A DNA stretch of 64,000 nucleotides, taken from Actinomyces graevenitzii C83. GTDB taxonomy: Bacteria > Actinomycetota > Actinomycetes > Actinomycetales > Actinomycetaceae. The notes under the pieces are model-generated. The model saw only the letters and a program-made list of their open reading frames with translations, was not told where the DNA came from and ran no database searches. The stretch spans positions 153,608-217,607 of the forward strand of contig NZ_JH470339.1 of the NCBI RefSeq assembly GCF_000239695.1, given 5' to 3'. This document shows, piece by piece, positions 8,691 to 15,577 of the stretch (positions within the stretch are counted from its first letter, which is position 1; each line of letters opens with the position of its first letter). The position numbers and the translations under genes are program-made.

Positions 8691-8718
8691 TCATCCACGT
8701 GCGGAAAAGACCAACCAC
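8683..8718 (-). CDS. Leader peptide of the mef/msr-like operon
   Basis: A GTG start with an excellent site, AAAGGAGGGGTGTC, opens an 11-residue frame (M/V-VGLFRTWMSA) that ends 63 bases before the transporter ATG. The ribosome site is far better than those of the two structural genes. Its stop lies within the overlapping hairpins, so it is a strong candidate for a drug-sensing leader peptide. It contains no classical Arg-X-Arg macrolide-arrest motif. Confidence 0.55.
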   Translation of the reverse strand: MVGLFRTWMSA

Positions 8719-8758
8719 GACACCCCTCCTTTGTTAATTCGGTCTGGCAAACCATGTA

Positions 8759-8788
8759 ATATTAACGAGGCTTGAGTTTGCCTGTCAA
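8759..8788 (-). promoter_or_regulatory. Promoter of the mef/msr-like operon
   Basis: On the minus strand a perfect -35 TTGACA (8788-8783) and a -10 TAATAT (8764-8759) are separated by 18 bases. The leader peptide's ribosome site begins about 28 bases downstream. Confidence 0.75.
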
Positions 8789-8855
8789 GAATCGAGCATC
8801 GGTAAGGGCAATCCTCTCTGGCCATTCGATTCCTTTTGTATCTTTGGTTGCATAG

Positions 8856-9052
8856 GTGACCCGCCAGGGCTATTACGCGTGGAAGAGGCGCCTGCCGAGC
8901 TGGCCGATGAGGCGCTGAAGATGGCCCTGGTCAGGCGAAACGATCCCAAGGGATGCGTACATCATTCGGATAGTAAGAATGTTGCCAGCAGGTTTTGCGG
9001 CAACCGCAAAGGAGCCGTATCCTGCAGCTGGAATCACGTTGCAGCATCCTGA
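8856..9052 (+). pseudogene. IS3-family transposase (OrfB) remnant
   Basis: VTRQGYYAWKRR, typical of the N-terminal part of IS3 OrfB, is joined in a shifted frame to ELADEALKMALVRRNDPKGCVHHSDSKN, the segment around the second catalytic Asp (HHSD). The first DDE block is missing and the frame stops soon after. It is a decayed insertion sequence beside the mef/msr promoter. Confidence 0.7.
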
Positions 9053-9438
9053 CCCGCATTCCGATTGGCGGACGGCCCGCTTCGGCATCCTGACCAGCAC
9101 AGCGATCGAGCCTTGTCATTCCTTGGATATGCCGGTTGCTCGGGGCGGTCCCGACGGAGGCCCTCGCCTCCCCGGTCCGTGACCCAAGAAGGGCAAGCAT
9201 GCTGATCTGCATGGCTGGTTCCTCCTTTATGTAGACGACCATGCAAAGAAGGGACAACCGAGGAGGCAGGTTACTGATGCGGGCTCCCGCACGCCCATGA
9301 CTACCCGACGGGCTGTTTTTCATCTCCGATGCCCGCATTGCAGCATGAACGAATGTGCCTCGACATCTCTGCTGGCATGGTACGACTGGGATCGCACCTC
9401 GACGCATCCTTGCGCATACTGCCTTCCAAGTTTCGAAA

Positions 9439-9624
9439 CCGGGAAGGAAAGTGTATGTGAGCGACGATATCGGCGCCGATTCGACGCTCGAGAGGGAGAT
9501 TGCGCCGATTCTATCCATCGGGGATGCATTCCCGAAGATTCTCATCACTCGCACGAGGCATGAGCCCCATACCCGGGAGGGCGTGCTCGTGCTGAATTTC
9601 GCGAGGTGGCTGCTTGGCGGGTAG
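9439..9624 (+). pseudogene. C-terminal fragment of an AAA ATPase with DUF4143
   Basis: The last ~55 residues read LEREIAPILSIGDAFPKILIT and end with GVLVLNFARWLLGG. This is the characteristic end of ATP-binding proteins with a DUF4143 C-terminal nuclease-like domain, common in Coriobacteriia and other anaerobes. No upstream ATPase part is present. The 9053-9438 interval shows no recognisable gene. Confidence 0.65.
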
Positions 9625-9754
9625 GGTTCTGAACGTCGCATTGGGATATCGCGCGACAGGGCACGCAGGGCTGTTTGTGCCCGCACGGGAAACGCCGTCG
9701 CCATGCGGGCGGCCTGTCGTGTCCGATTAGCCTTTTGCTAAACAGGCTTACGCC

Positions 9755-10149
9755 AACTCATGGGCAAGCCACCTGAGACTATTCACTTTGCTTATCGTTG
9801 ACAAAGACCTGTGGCCTGCGGTTTTGTGAACGGCTCGTAAGCCACCCGCGTCGACTCACTTACTGTTGAAGCTGGTGGTTTGCAGGCTCAAAGGCGGTTG
9901 AGTTTCAAAACGGGCGTTTTTCGGCGATATCGAGCCTCCAAAGGCGGCTCTCCGTGCCCCTTGGGACAAAAATAAAAACTCAATACTCTGAGTTTGAAAA
10001 TGGTTTTTGAAGTTGTCCCAGCTTTTGTCCCCGAAGCCGATGAAACGCGACGTCGCGTCATTCAGCGGCACTCACTTCGAGATGCCGCCGAAAACTGGGT
10101 GCAACTGGAGTGACGAGACGGCAAAACTATAACCACCGAGTGGGAGTGA
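9755..10149. repeat. ~395-bp repeat, copy B
   Basis: Second copy of the repeat at 5003-5395, same orientation. It keeps the start AACTCATGGGCAAGCCACC, the CGGCTTTTGTCCCCGAAGCC-like block and the end GAGTGGGAGT. A one-base insertion near 9920 relative to copy A shifts frames. A terminator follows 95 bases on, as after copy A, so the two copies share an overall architecture. Confidence 0.75.
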
Positions 10150-10243
10150 CGCTTTCTAGCGGCTTCCTAGCTAACTAAGCTGGCTAAAACTGATCAGAGT
10201 AGCTGACTAAGCTGACCCAAATAGCCGGTCAGAGCAGCAAGCC

Positions 10244-10286
10244 CCGGCCTCGTCCCTGATTCCTGGGATGAGGCCGGTGTTTCTTT
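10244..10286 (+). terminator. Terminator after repeat B
   Basis: CCGGCCTCGTCCC (10244-10256) pairs with GGGATGAGGCCGG (10265-10277), one G-U, followed by TGTTTCTTT. The preceding 10150-10243 interval is made of short imperfect AGCTGACTAAG-like repeats and has no gene. Confidence 0.75.
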
Positions 10287-10393
10287 AATTGGGCGAGCGT
10301 GGCAGTGTCAGATCTTCCGCGCTCGTTGTGGCCAATCGATTGATCTGATGCCATATTCTGGCCATAATTGTGGCTAGAATCGAAAGGGGTAAT

Positions 10394-10606
10394 ATGTCGG
10401 CTCTTACTATGGGGCTCGCCGAGGCGAAGAATAACTTTTCGCGAGTGACGGCAGAGGTGAACCGGACGGGGAAGCCTGTCACGATCCTCAAGAACAACAG
10501 GCCCTGGGTGGTTATTCAGCCGGCCCAGCAGGCGGCGAGTGCTGTCGACGTCGCTGTCGACTTCATGGATGCCTACGCGGACGTGTTTGAAGAACTAGCG
10601 AAGTGA
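10394..10606 (+). CDS. Orphan antitoxin, Phd/YefM family
   Basis: A 70-residue protein with the Phd/YefM pattern: MGLAEAKNNFSRVTAEVNRTGKPVTILKNNRPWVVI. This is the DNA-binding N-terminal domain that dimerises on operator DNA. ATG 10394 is chosen for its GAAAGGGG site; an upstream start has none. The promoter region holds GCCA...TGGC palindromic pieces (about 10350-10375) that could be its operator. No RelE, Doc or PIN toxin follows; the next gene is a lipoprotein. The toxin may have been lost, or the protein may act alone on another system. Confidence 0.8.
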   Translation: MSALTMGLAEAKNNFSRVTAEVNRTGKPVTILKNNRPWVVIQPAQQAASAVDVAVDFMDAYADVFEELAK

Positions 10607-10711
10607 GCTCTGTAGTTTTGTGTCTCTATGGAAAGTGGTAGTTACGCTGTGGTCCCTTACTAGGGGCTGAAGCTGCGGATTTCTTCAAATTTGCTCTTGC
10701 GGATTTTATGT

Positions 10712-10721
10712 GGGGGGGGGG
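10712..10721 (+). repeat. G10 homopolymer upstream of the lipoprotein gene
   Basis: Ten consecutive G's lie 33 bases before the lipoprotein start, in an otherwise AT-rich upstream region. Such a tract is prone to slippage. If a -35 near 10697 and a -10 near 10722 are used, its length would set promoter spacing. Confidence 0.7.
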
Positions 10722-10754
10722 TACCCTTAAAAGCAATTCGGAAGGGGTAATTCG

Positions 10755-11348
10755 ATGAAGAAATTGTCGATGTTTATGGCCATGGTTATGTGCGCTACGT
10801 TAGCGTTGTCTGGCTGTGGTAATAGTGTGTCGGATGATAGGGCTGAGGCTTATGCTTCGCTTTCGTCTATGACAAGTTTGGAATCTGATAAAGCTCAGGA
10901 GTATAGGCAACGGTTGACTGTGGCTCCTGATTCGGCAGCGATTAAGGCCGTTCTTGCTGACGCTAAAGCAGCCAATGATAAGGAAGCTGCTAGAAAAGCG
11001 TCCAAAGATAAGGACCGTAAAGATACTGCGGCTGCTATTACCGGAGTTAAGTTGGTTGGTACCACCGGTGATTGTACTAATGTGGTCTTAGTGTTTAACG
11101 CTGACCAAACTTGGCAGGTCAGCGGGAAAGACTCAGATAAGTGTATTTCACACGACTACAAATATTGGAGTATTAGCCAATATGACTATGATAGCGGTGA
11201 AATAGACCTGGTTATCAGTGACAAAAAGAAAGATGACATTAACACTGTAGGAGACCGTAGGGTTTATCCAATATCTTTAGGTGAAGATAATACGGTTGGC
11301 ATTATGCTTGTCGGTAATGATATGTACTCGTTTACTATCACTAAGTAG
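10755..11348 (+). CDS. Lipoprotein of unknown function
   Basis: A 197-residue protein with a short charged start (MKK), a hydrophobic stretch and the lipobox LSGC with Cys 20, so it should be exported and lipid-anchored. An Ala/Lys/Asp-rich helical segment (about residues 60-92) may span the wall. The C-terminal 100 residues have Trp, Tyr and two more Cys (GDCTN, DKCISHD) and look like a small beta-rich domain. No family was recognised. The ribosome site GGAAGGGG is good. The gene is AT-richer than the resident genes, and a strong terminator follows, so it appears to be a single-gene unit, possibly phage-derived. Confidence 0.75.
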   Translation: MKKLSMFMAMVMCATLALSGCGNSVSDDRAEAYASLSSMTSLESDKAQEYRQRLTVAPDSAAIKAVLADAKAANDKEAARKASKDKDRKDTAAAITGVKLVGTTGDCTNVVLVFNADQTWQVSGKDSDKCISHDYKYWSISQYDYDSGEIDLVISDKKKDDINTVGDRRVYPISLGEDNTVGIMLVGNDMYSFTITK

Positions 11349-11368
11349 GCCAGCTTAAAGCTTGCTTG

Positions 11369-11404
11369 TGGGGACACCAACAACCTGGTGTCCCCACGCT
11401 TTTG
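11369..11404 (+). terminator. Terminator of the lipoprotein gene
   Basis: TGGGGACACCA (11369-11379) and TGGTGTCCCCA (11386-11396) form a perfect 11-bp stem with a 6-base loop, followed by CGCTTTTG. Confidence 0.85.
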
Positions 11405-11505
11405 TTTCACCGTATTTTGATTGTTTAAATAATTAATGCTGCATGTGCATAATAGGCCGTAAACTTATTGTCTACGTTTGTAAGGTTTAATTAGAAGTTT
11501 GTTCG

Positions 11506-11592
11506 GTTGCAGATGAGCTTAATGATCGGCCGCGTAAGACGTTAGACTGGGATACGCCTCGGGAGCGTTTTGGTGTGTTGTTAGCAGCGTGA
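11506..11592 (+). pseudogene. IS30-family transposase, last 28 codons
   Basis: VADELNDRPRKTLDWDTPRE and then RFGVLLAA with a stop is the standard C-terminus of actinobacterial IS30 transposases (NxRPRKTLxWxTP). It differs from the IS30 at 2967-4259. Only the 3' end of the element remains. The following ~200 bases (11593-11796) contain no recognisable gene; the first part, GTGTTGCAACC..., may be the old terminal repeat. Confidence 0.75.
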
Positions 11593-11796
11593 AGGGTGTT
11601 GCAACCACCCCTAGAATCTGGCTCTTACTATTTCTACACATTGCTGTGACACACCACGGAGGCACACACCAGTGCTTCCCACCGAGCAGACAGAGGACTT
11701 CCCTGTCCTCCGTTGCTCCCTCACAGCAAACTCTGCCCCAACAGCCACGCCGGGCCACGCTCCCGCGCGCCCCAGCCTCGTCAGAATGCGCGTACC

Positions 11797-12168
11797 TCAG
11801 TCAAGCTCCGCCAACACACCCACGTCACGTGCGGCCTGACGCAGGCGCTTATCGCGCGTCCACAGAGACACGCCGGGGGTCACGACGACGCTCGCCAGGA
11901 GCGCCGCATCGACAGCACTGAGCCCCCTGCCCCACAGCCGCCGCTCCTCGACGAGGTGCCGGACCCCCTGATCGTCGACATTGCGAAGGACCATGAGGCG
12001 CTCGATCGCCTTCAGGAAGACCGACCGGTCCTTGAGATTCCCCAACGCGAGCTCGGTGATGATGCTCTGGTGCACGCACACCTGGTCGCGCTCGAGCAGG
12101 TCGACCAGGACCGGCTCAGTTTTTCGTAGGTGATCAATCCAGATGTTCGTGTCGACGAGGACTCTCAT
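11797..12168 (-). CDS. vapC: PIN-domain ribonuclease toxin VapC
   Basis: A 123-residue PIN protein. The acidic residues expected for Mg2+-dependent RNA cleavage are visible: LVDTNIWID (Asp 5), IITELALG (Glu in the first third), GLSAVDAALLA and LWTRDKRLR near the end. The start codon overlaps the stop of the antitoxin gene (ATGA), showing translational coupling. It is a GC-rich resident-type gene between two IS remnants. Confidence 0.93.
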   Translation of the reverse strand: MRVLVDTNIWIDHLRKTEPVLVDLLERDQVCVHQSIITELALGNLKDRSVFLKAIERLMVLRNVDDQGVRHLVEERRLWGRGLSAVDAALLASVVVTPGVSLWTRDKRLRQAARDVGVLAELD

Positions 12169-12359
12169 GCGCGCCTGCGGCTACGCGGCGCAGCTTCCGC
12201 CGCCGAATCGCTGCCGCCGAGCTCGGCGAGCTGCCGTCCCGTCTCAATACGAACGAGAAGCTCAACCGCGTCCCTGATCAACGCGGATCGTTCACTGATC
12301 CCAGTCAGTTCCTCGGCGCGCGCGAGCAGGTCATCATCGAGTGTCACAGTGGTTCTCAT
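12165..12359 (-). CDS. vapB: Antitoxin VapB (ribbon-helix-helix)
   Basis: A 64-residue protein starting MRTTVTLDDDLLARAEELTG, the ribbon-helix-helix type of VapB. ISERSALIRDAVELLV follows. The C-terminal Arg-rich tail should bind VapC. ATG 12359 is chosen because GGAGGT sits at proper distance. The upstream region carries a direct repeat GATGCT...GATGCT that may be its operator, and it runs straight into the decayed ISL3 element. Confidence 0.92.
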   Translation of the reverse strand: MRTTVTLDDDLLARAEELTGISERSALIRDAVELLVRIETGRQLAELGGSDSAAEAAPRSRRRA

Positions 12360-12500
12360 GGCTACCTCCACATTCAGGATAGCATCACTAACAGCATCAT
12401 TTGATTCGACTGAGTGTTCTTCCCAGTGTGATGATTTCTGTGAGGGAGCTAGGCACGCCCGCGTCGATGGTGGAGCTCTTGCCTGGTGCGTCTGCGGCAC

Positions 12501-12989
12501 TCATTGAGAGCATCCCCGGCGAGGTGCACGTCGTGGAAGGGGGCCATGACCGCCCTCGCGCCAGGTGTGAGGCTGGGAGGCCAGCCAGGTTTTGAAGACC
12601 TGCTTGGATCGGCCTGGGACCATGTCTAGGAGTCGGGAGGGGCCACTGTGATCGTGGACGGGCGTCAAATCCAAGATGACGGTGACGTACCTGTCCCCAT
12701 GCGGGGTGTGGCGCCACACGTGAGCACACTCTGGGCACTGGTAGCGGCGCACGCTCACATGCAAGATCGTGGGGCGCCACCCGCAGGGCTCATGCGCCAA
12801 GCGCCTGACTACCGTGTCACGAGAAATGCCCTGGCACCCGCAGCGTCGACACCACTGGTCCTCACCAGTAATGCGGCAAGCCAACACTGCATGGTCTGGC
12901 CAAATGCGCTGACCCGTCACCTCCAACCCCAGGCCATCCAGGCCCGTGAACGCGCTCAGGTCAGGGCGATCAAAGATAGTATTGGGCAT
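12501..12989 (-). pseudogene. ISL3 transposase, N-terminal fragment
   Basis: About 140 residues of an ISL3 transposase N-terminus. It has LGLEVTGQRIW, the zinc-finger pair CRRCGCQG and YQCPECAHVWRH, a helical DNA-binding part and FKTWLASQPHT. The frame then runs into non-homologous sequence. The start ATG 12989 lies about 120 bases inside the terminal repeat, as in intact ISL3 elements. Not functional. Confidence 0.8.
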
Positions 12990-13083
12990 GTCGAGGTCTT
13001 TCAGATGGACGGTGTAGGAATCTCCATCATCGAAAGACCTCGACCCCTACCCGGCCACGACACACCCAACCCCGCCCACAACA

Positions 13084-13108
13084 CTTACACCCTCAAATGC
13101 GAAGAGCC
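13084..13108. repeat. ISL3 terminal inverted repeat (5' end)
   Basis: The segment ACACCCTCAAATGCGAAGAGCC matches the repeat at 447-468 with only three differences. It marks the outer boundary of the decayed ISL3 element and therefore a likely right edge of the acquired region. Confidence 0.65.
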
Positions 13109-13230
13109 CGTTTCCGGGCCTGGCCTGCTCGATGATCTACGCGGCCTTAATGCGTACTCATAGAACTACCCATACTTGTGTGTTTGGGGCCGCGTGTGTG
13201 CGCTTTGCGGGAGGGATGCTGTCCCTTGAT

Positions 13231-13274
13231 AGACGTTTATACATCAATAGCTGTATAACGCTGTATGAACGTCT
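13231..13274. promoter_or_regulatory. Inverted-repeat operator before the first AbiEi-like gene
   Basis: AGACGTTTATACA (13231-13243) and TGTATGAACGTCT (13262-13274) are inverted repeats matching at 12 of 13 positions, with a further CTGTATAACG between them. They lie just upstream of an AGGAGG site, where an autoregulating antitoxin would bind. Confidence 0.6.
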
Positions 13275-13298
13275 GTTGTAGAGGAGGTGTCTACTTTG

Positions 13299-13901
13299 AT
13301 GCTTGACGAGCTTGTAAGTTACATCGACGCCGAGGGTGGGGTGGCGTACTCTTCGCAGCTGAAGGGTGCTGGATTTTCTGCGGGACTTATCTCTTATGCG
13401 AGTGAAGCAGGCCTTATTGATAGGATTTCACGCGGTATCTACTGCACGCCTGATGTTTTCGAAGATGACTTTCTTGTGATTGGGGCACGTTGGCGTAGGT
13501 GTATTTTTTCGCATAACAGCGCGTTGTATCTAAATGGATTATCAGATAGGCTTCCGATAGTGCAGTCCGTGACCGTACCTAGGGGGTATAACCCGGTCAG
13601 GCTGATTGAGGAGTTTCCAGGCATTCAGATTCACTGGGTTCGCCCTGATATTTACGAGCTTGGCGCAACAAATATTATGACGCCGTCAGGTAATAGGGTC
13701 AGGTGCTATAACTCTGAACGTTCAATCGCTGATCTGATTAGGCAAAGGAAGCTGGGTGGCGTTGATGCGCAACTTGTGCGTGACGCTATTGGTGGATACT
13801 TCAATAGTCGTGACAAAGATCTTCATGAGTTGGCGCGCATGTGTGAAGCGCTCGGAGTAAGGCGCGAGTTACAGGTATACCTGGAGGTGTTGCATTTGTA
13901 G
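13299..13901 (+). CDS. AbiEi-like antitoxin/regulator, first copy
   Basis: A 200-residue protein with the N-terminal winged-helix pattern of AbiEi family proteins: AEGGVAYSSQLKGAGFSAGL, then LIDRISRGIYCTPDVFED. A C-terminal part follows with FSHNSALYLNGLSDRLP, TVPRGYNP, NSERSIADLIR and LQVYLEVL. AbiEi proteins repress their operon and counter the AbiEii toxin. No toxin is directly attached to this copy; the next gene is another AbiEi. ATG 13299 is chosen over GTG 13287, which lies inside the AGGAGG site. The upstream inverted repeat (13231-13274) supports autoregulation. It resembles the protein at 15578-16162 along its length. Confidence 0.8.
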   Translation: MLDELVSYIDAEGGVAYSSQLKGAGFSAGLISYASEAGLIDRISRGIYCTPDVFEDDFLVIGARWRRCIFSHNSALYLNGLSDRLPIVQSVTVPRGYNPVRLIEEFPGIQIHWVRPDIYELGATNIMTPSGNRVRCYNSERSIADLIRQRKLGGVDAQLVRDAIGGYFNSRDKDLHELARMCEALGVRRELQVYLEVLHL

Positions 13902-13921
13902 GTTTGTAGCCTACAATTGCA
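13891..13921. promoter_or_regulatory. Inverted repeat at the junction of AbiEi-like genes
   Basis: TGCATTTGTAGG (13891-13902) and CCTACAATTGCA (13910-13921) match at 11 of 12 positions. The repeat covers the stop codon of the first gene and reaches to two bases before the next start codon, where no ribosome site is visible. A protein bound here could block a separate promoter or translation of the AbiEi-AbiEii pair. Confidence 0.55.
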
Positions 13922-13923
13922 AC

Positions 13924-14580
13924 ATGGTTCGAGCGAATCATCTGGAAGCTATAGCCCAACTCTCAGAATCTGAGGGTGTCTTTACAACTGCCCAGGCTGA
14001 ACGCATGGGCATACCACGCGACGCTCTGCATGATGCAGTTGAGTCTGGTCGACTTGAGCGTGTCATTAGAGGTGCTTATCGCATGGTCGGGGCTGGCTCC
14101 TCATATACAGATGAGCTCGCAGCTATTTGGAAACTGACTGCGCCAGAAAACTTTAGTTATGAGCGGATGCGTAGCTCGAATTGGGATGGCATAGTGATTG
14201 GGGGCGCCACTGCTTCATCACTGCTTGAGCTGGGTGATCTGCATCTGTCACCTTACCGTATTTACGCTCCAAAGCGCATAAATTCGCGAAAAACTGTTGC
14301 TAGTTTTGTGAAGAGGAAAGTTGTTCGGGATGAGGTGACTTTTGTGCAGGGGCTGCCTGTTACGCGTCCTGAGCGTATTGTGTTTGACCTTGTGTTAGAT
14401 GATGAAGATCTCTCGCTGGTTGCTGATGTGCTGAGAGAAGCTGCCTATGTGAATCGCGATTTTGATTTTAAAAATCTGGCAAATTATCTGCGTGATTACT
14501 ATTCTGCTAGCCAGGCCAAGGAAATATATGAAGGTCTGCTTGCAGATGCAGGGTTACTCAGTGAGAAGGATAGGTTATGA
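13924..14580 (+). CDS. abiEi: Type IV antitoxin AbiEi
   Basis: A 218-residue AbiEi-family protein. The winged helix covers LSESEGVFTTAQAERMGIPR and GRLERVIRGAYRM; GATASSLLELGDL and LPVTRPERIVFDLVLD follow, with a C-terminal LREAAYVNRDFDF segment. Its stop overlaps the toxin start (ATGA), the usual antitoxin-toxin coupling of type IV systems. It should repress the operon through repeats in front of it (13891-13921) and neutralise the toxin indirectly rather than by binding it. Confidence 0.88.
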   Translation: MVRANHLEAIAQLSESEGVFTTAQAERMGIPRDALHDAVESGRLERVIRGAYRMVGAGSSYTDELAAIWKLTAPENFSYERMRSSNWDGIVIGGATASSLLELGDLHLSPYRIYAPKRINSRKTVASFVKRKVVRDEVTFVQGLPVTRPERIVFDLVLDDEDLSLVADVLREAAYVNRDFDFKNLANYLRDYYSASQAKEIYEGLLADAGLLSEKDRL

Positions 14581-15476
14581 CCTACAAGAGTGCCGCAGCG
14601 GTTGAAATGGCAGTCAAGTCTGCTGCATCTGCATCATCTCTTGATACAGGTAGGGCGGTGTCTTCCTTCTATTTCCATAGATTGCTCTGTCGTGTATTTG
14701 CTGGCAATAACAAGAAGTTTGTATTAAAGGGCGGGCAGGCAATGCTTGCTCGCACTATTGATGCTAGGGCTACACGTGATATAGATTTACTTGCATTACA
14801 AGATAGTCTTGAAAATGCGTTGACTGAGCTTGTTAGACTAGCTGAATCTGATTTAGGTGACTTTGTTGTTTTCGAATTTGCGGGTTCAAAACATATAAAA
14901 GCTGAAGATGAATATCGTAGTGGGCTTTCTGTGAAGTTTACTCCTCATATTGGTGTTAAGCGGATGCAGCAGATTTCTATTGATCTTGTTGTTGATAAAG
15001 TACCTCTCGAAGAAGTGGAAGTTATTGAACCTGTTGACAGAATTCAAATCGAAGGACTGTTTACCTGCAACTATTTACTTTATCCAGTAGAAAATGCGTT
15101 AGCAGATAAGTTTTGTGCTTTGATTGAGATTCACGATGGTAGGGTTTCTACTAGAGTTAAAGATTTAGTTGATATTGCTGTCTATGCGGTTACGTGTACA
15201 GTTGATGGCGATAAGTTTCAAAATTGCTTATCTCGTGAAGTTGCTGTCCGTGGCATGGAAATGCCAGATAAGTTTTCTGTGCCTAGAGAATGGGGTTTAT
15301 CTCAGGGAAGGCAGTTTGAAAAGTTATCTGCTAATACAGGGTTGCCTGCAGGGCTGAAGGTGATGGATGTGGCAGCTGAGTTGGCAGGAAATTTAATTGA
15401 CCCGGCTATTAGTGCTAGTGTGAGTGGTTTGCAATGGTTTCCTGAAGATCTCAAGTGGGAATGTAAAGATTCTTAG
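14577..15476 (+). CDS. abiEii: Type IV toxin AbiEii, nucleotidyltransferase
   Basis: A 299-residue protein of the DUF1814 nucleotidyltransferase group. The hallmark motifs are FVLKGGQAMLAR (about residues 49-60) and RATRDIDLLAL (about 65-75, the metal-binding Asp-x-Asp). QISIDLVVDKV follows with a third Asp, then NYLLYPVENALADKFCALIE and RVKDLVDIAV. AbiEii toxins transfer nucleotides, in characterised members to tRNA acceptor stems, and halt growth, often during phage attack. The gene overlaps abiEi by four bases. The 15477-15577 gap carries the promoter of the next AbiEi-like gene. Confidence 0.9.
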   Translation: MTYKSAAAVEMAVKSAASASSLDTGRAVSSFYFHRLLCRVFAGNNKKFVLKGGQAMLARTIDARATRDIDLLALQDSLENALTELVRLAESDLGDFVVFEFAGSKHIKAEDEYRSGLSVKFTPHIGVKRMQQISIDLVVDKVPLEEVEVIEPVDRIQIEGLFTCNYLLYPVENALADKFCALIEIHDGRVSTRVKDLVDIAVYAVTCTVDGDKFQNCLSREVAVRGMEMPDKFSVPREWGLSQGRQFEKLSANTGLPAGLKVMDVAAELAGNLIDPAISASVSGLQWFPEDLKWECKDS

Positions 15477-15531
15477 ATTTAATCTAAATTTTGTGAGAAT
15501 GGTACAGCTTTATGTGTGACGTACAGTTATG

Positions 15532-15553
15532 CTGAATTTGGAATAATATTCAG
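15532..15553. promoter_or_regulatory. Small inverted repeat before the third AbiEi-like gene
   Basis: CTGAAT (15532-15537) and ATTCAG (15548-15553) flank an AT-rich core that contains a possible -10. The position fits an operator for the downstream AbiEi-like protein. Confidence 0.35.
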
Positions 15554-15577
15554 TGTGGTTGTACGGGAGAGGGGCCT

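Larger units (their letters stand above)
12405..13108 (-). mobile_element. Decayed ISL3-family element
   Basis: The minus strand, from its terminal repeat at 13108 inward, carries the N-terminal transposase part. After a large internal deletion it ends with LTEIITLGRTLSRIK-like sequence near 12405-12450, corresponding to LRELITLGRTLKRRS in the copy at 1-462. The 3' third and the other terminal repeat are gone; vapB starts immediately beyond. Confidence 0.75.

Noticed and set aside
8931..9212. 93-codon minus-strand frame starting after an AGGAGG site (MQISMLALLGSRTGE...)
   Set aside because: The ribosome site is good, but most of the frame is antisense to the IS3 remnant and shows no recognisable protein. 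At best a truncated gene start.
11589..12129. Two + strand frames opposite vapC
   Set aside because: Antisense shadows; the minus-strand VapC reading has a clear domain and coupling to vapB.
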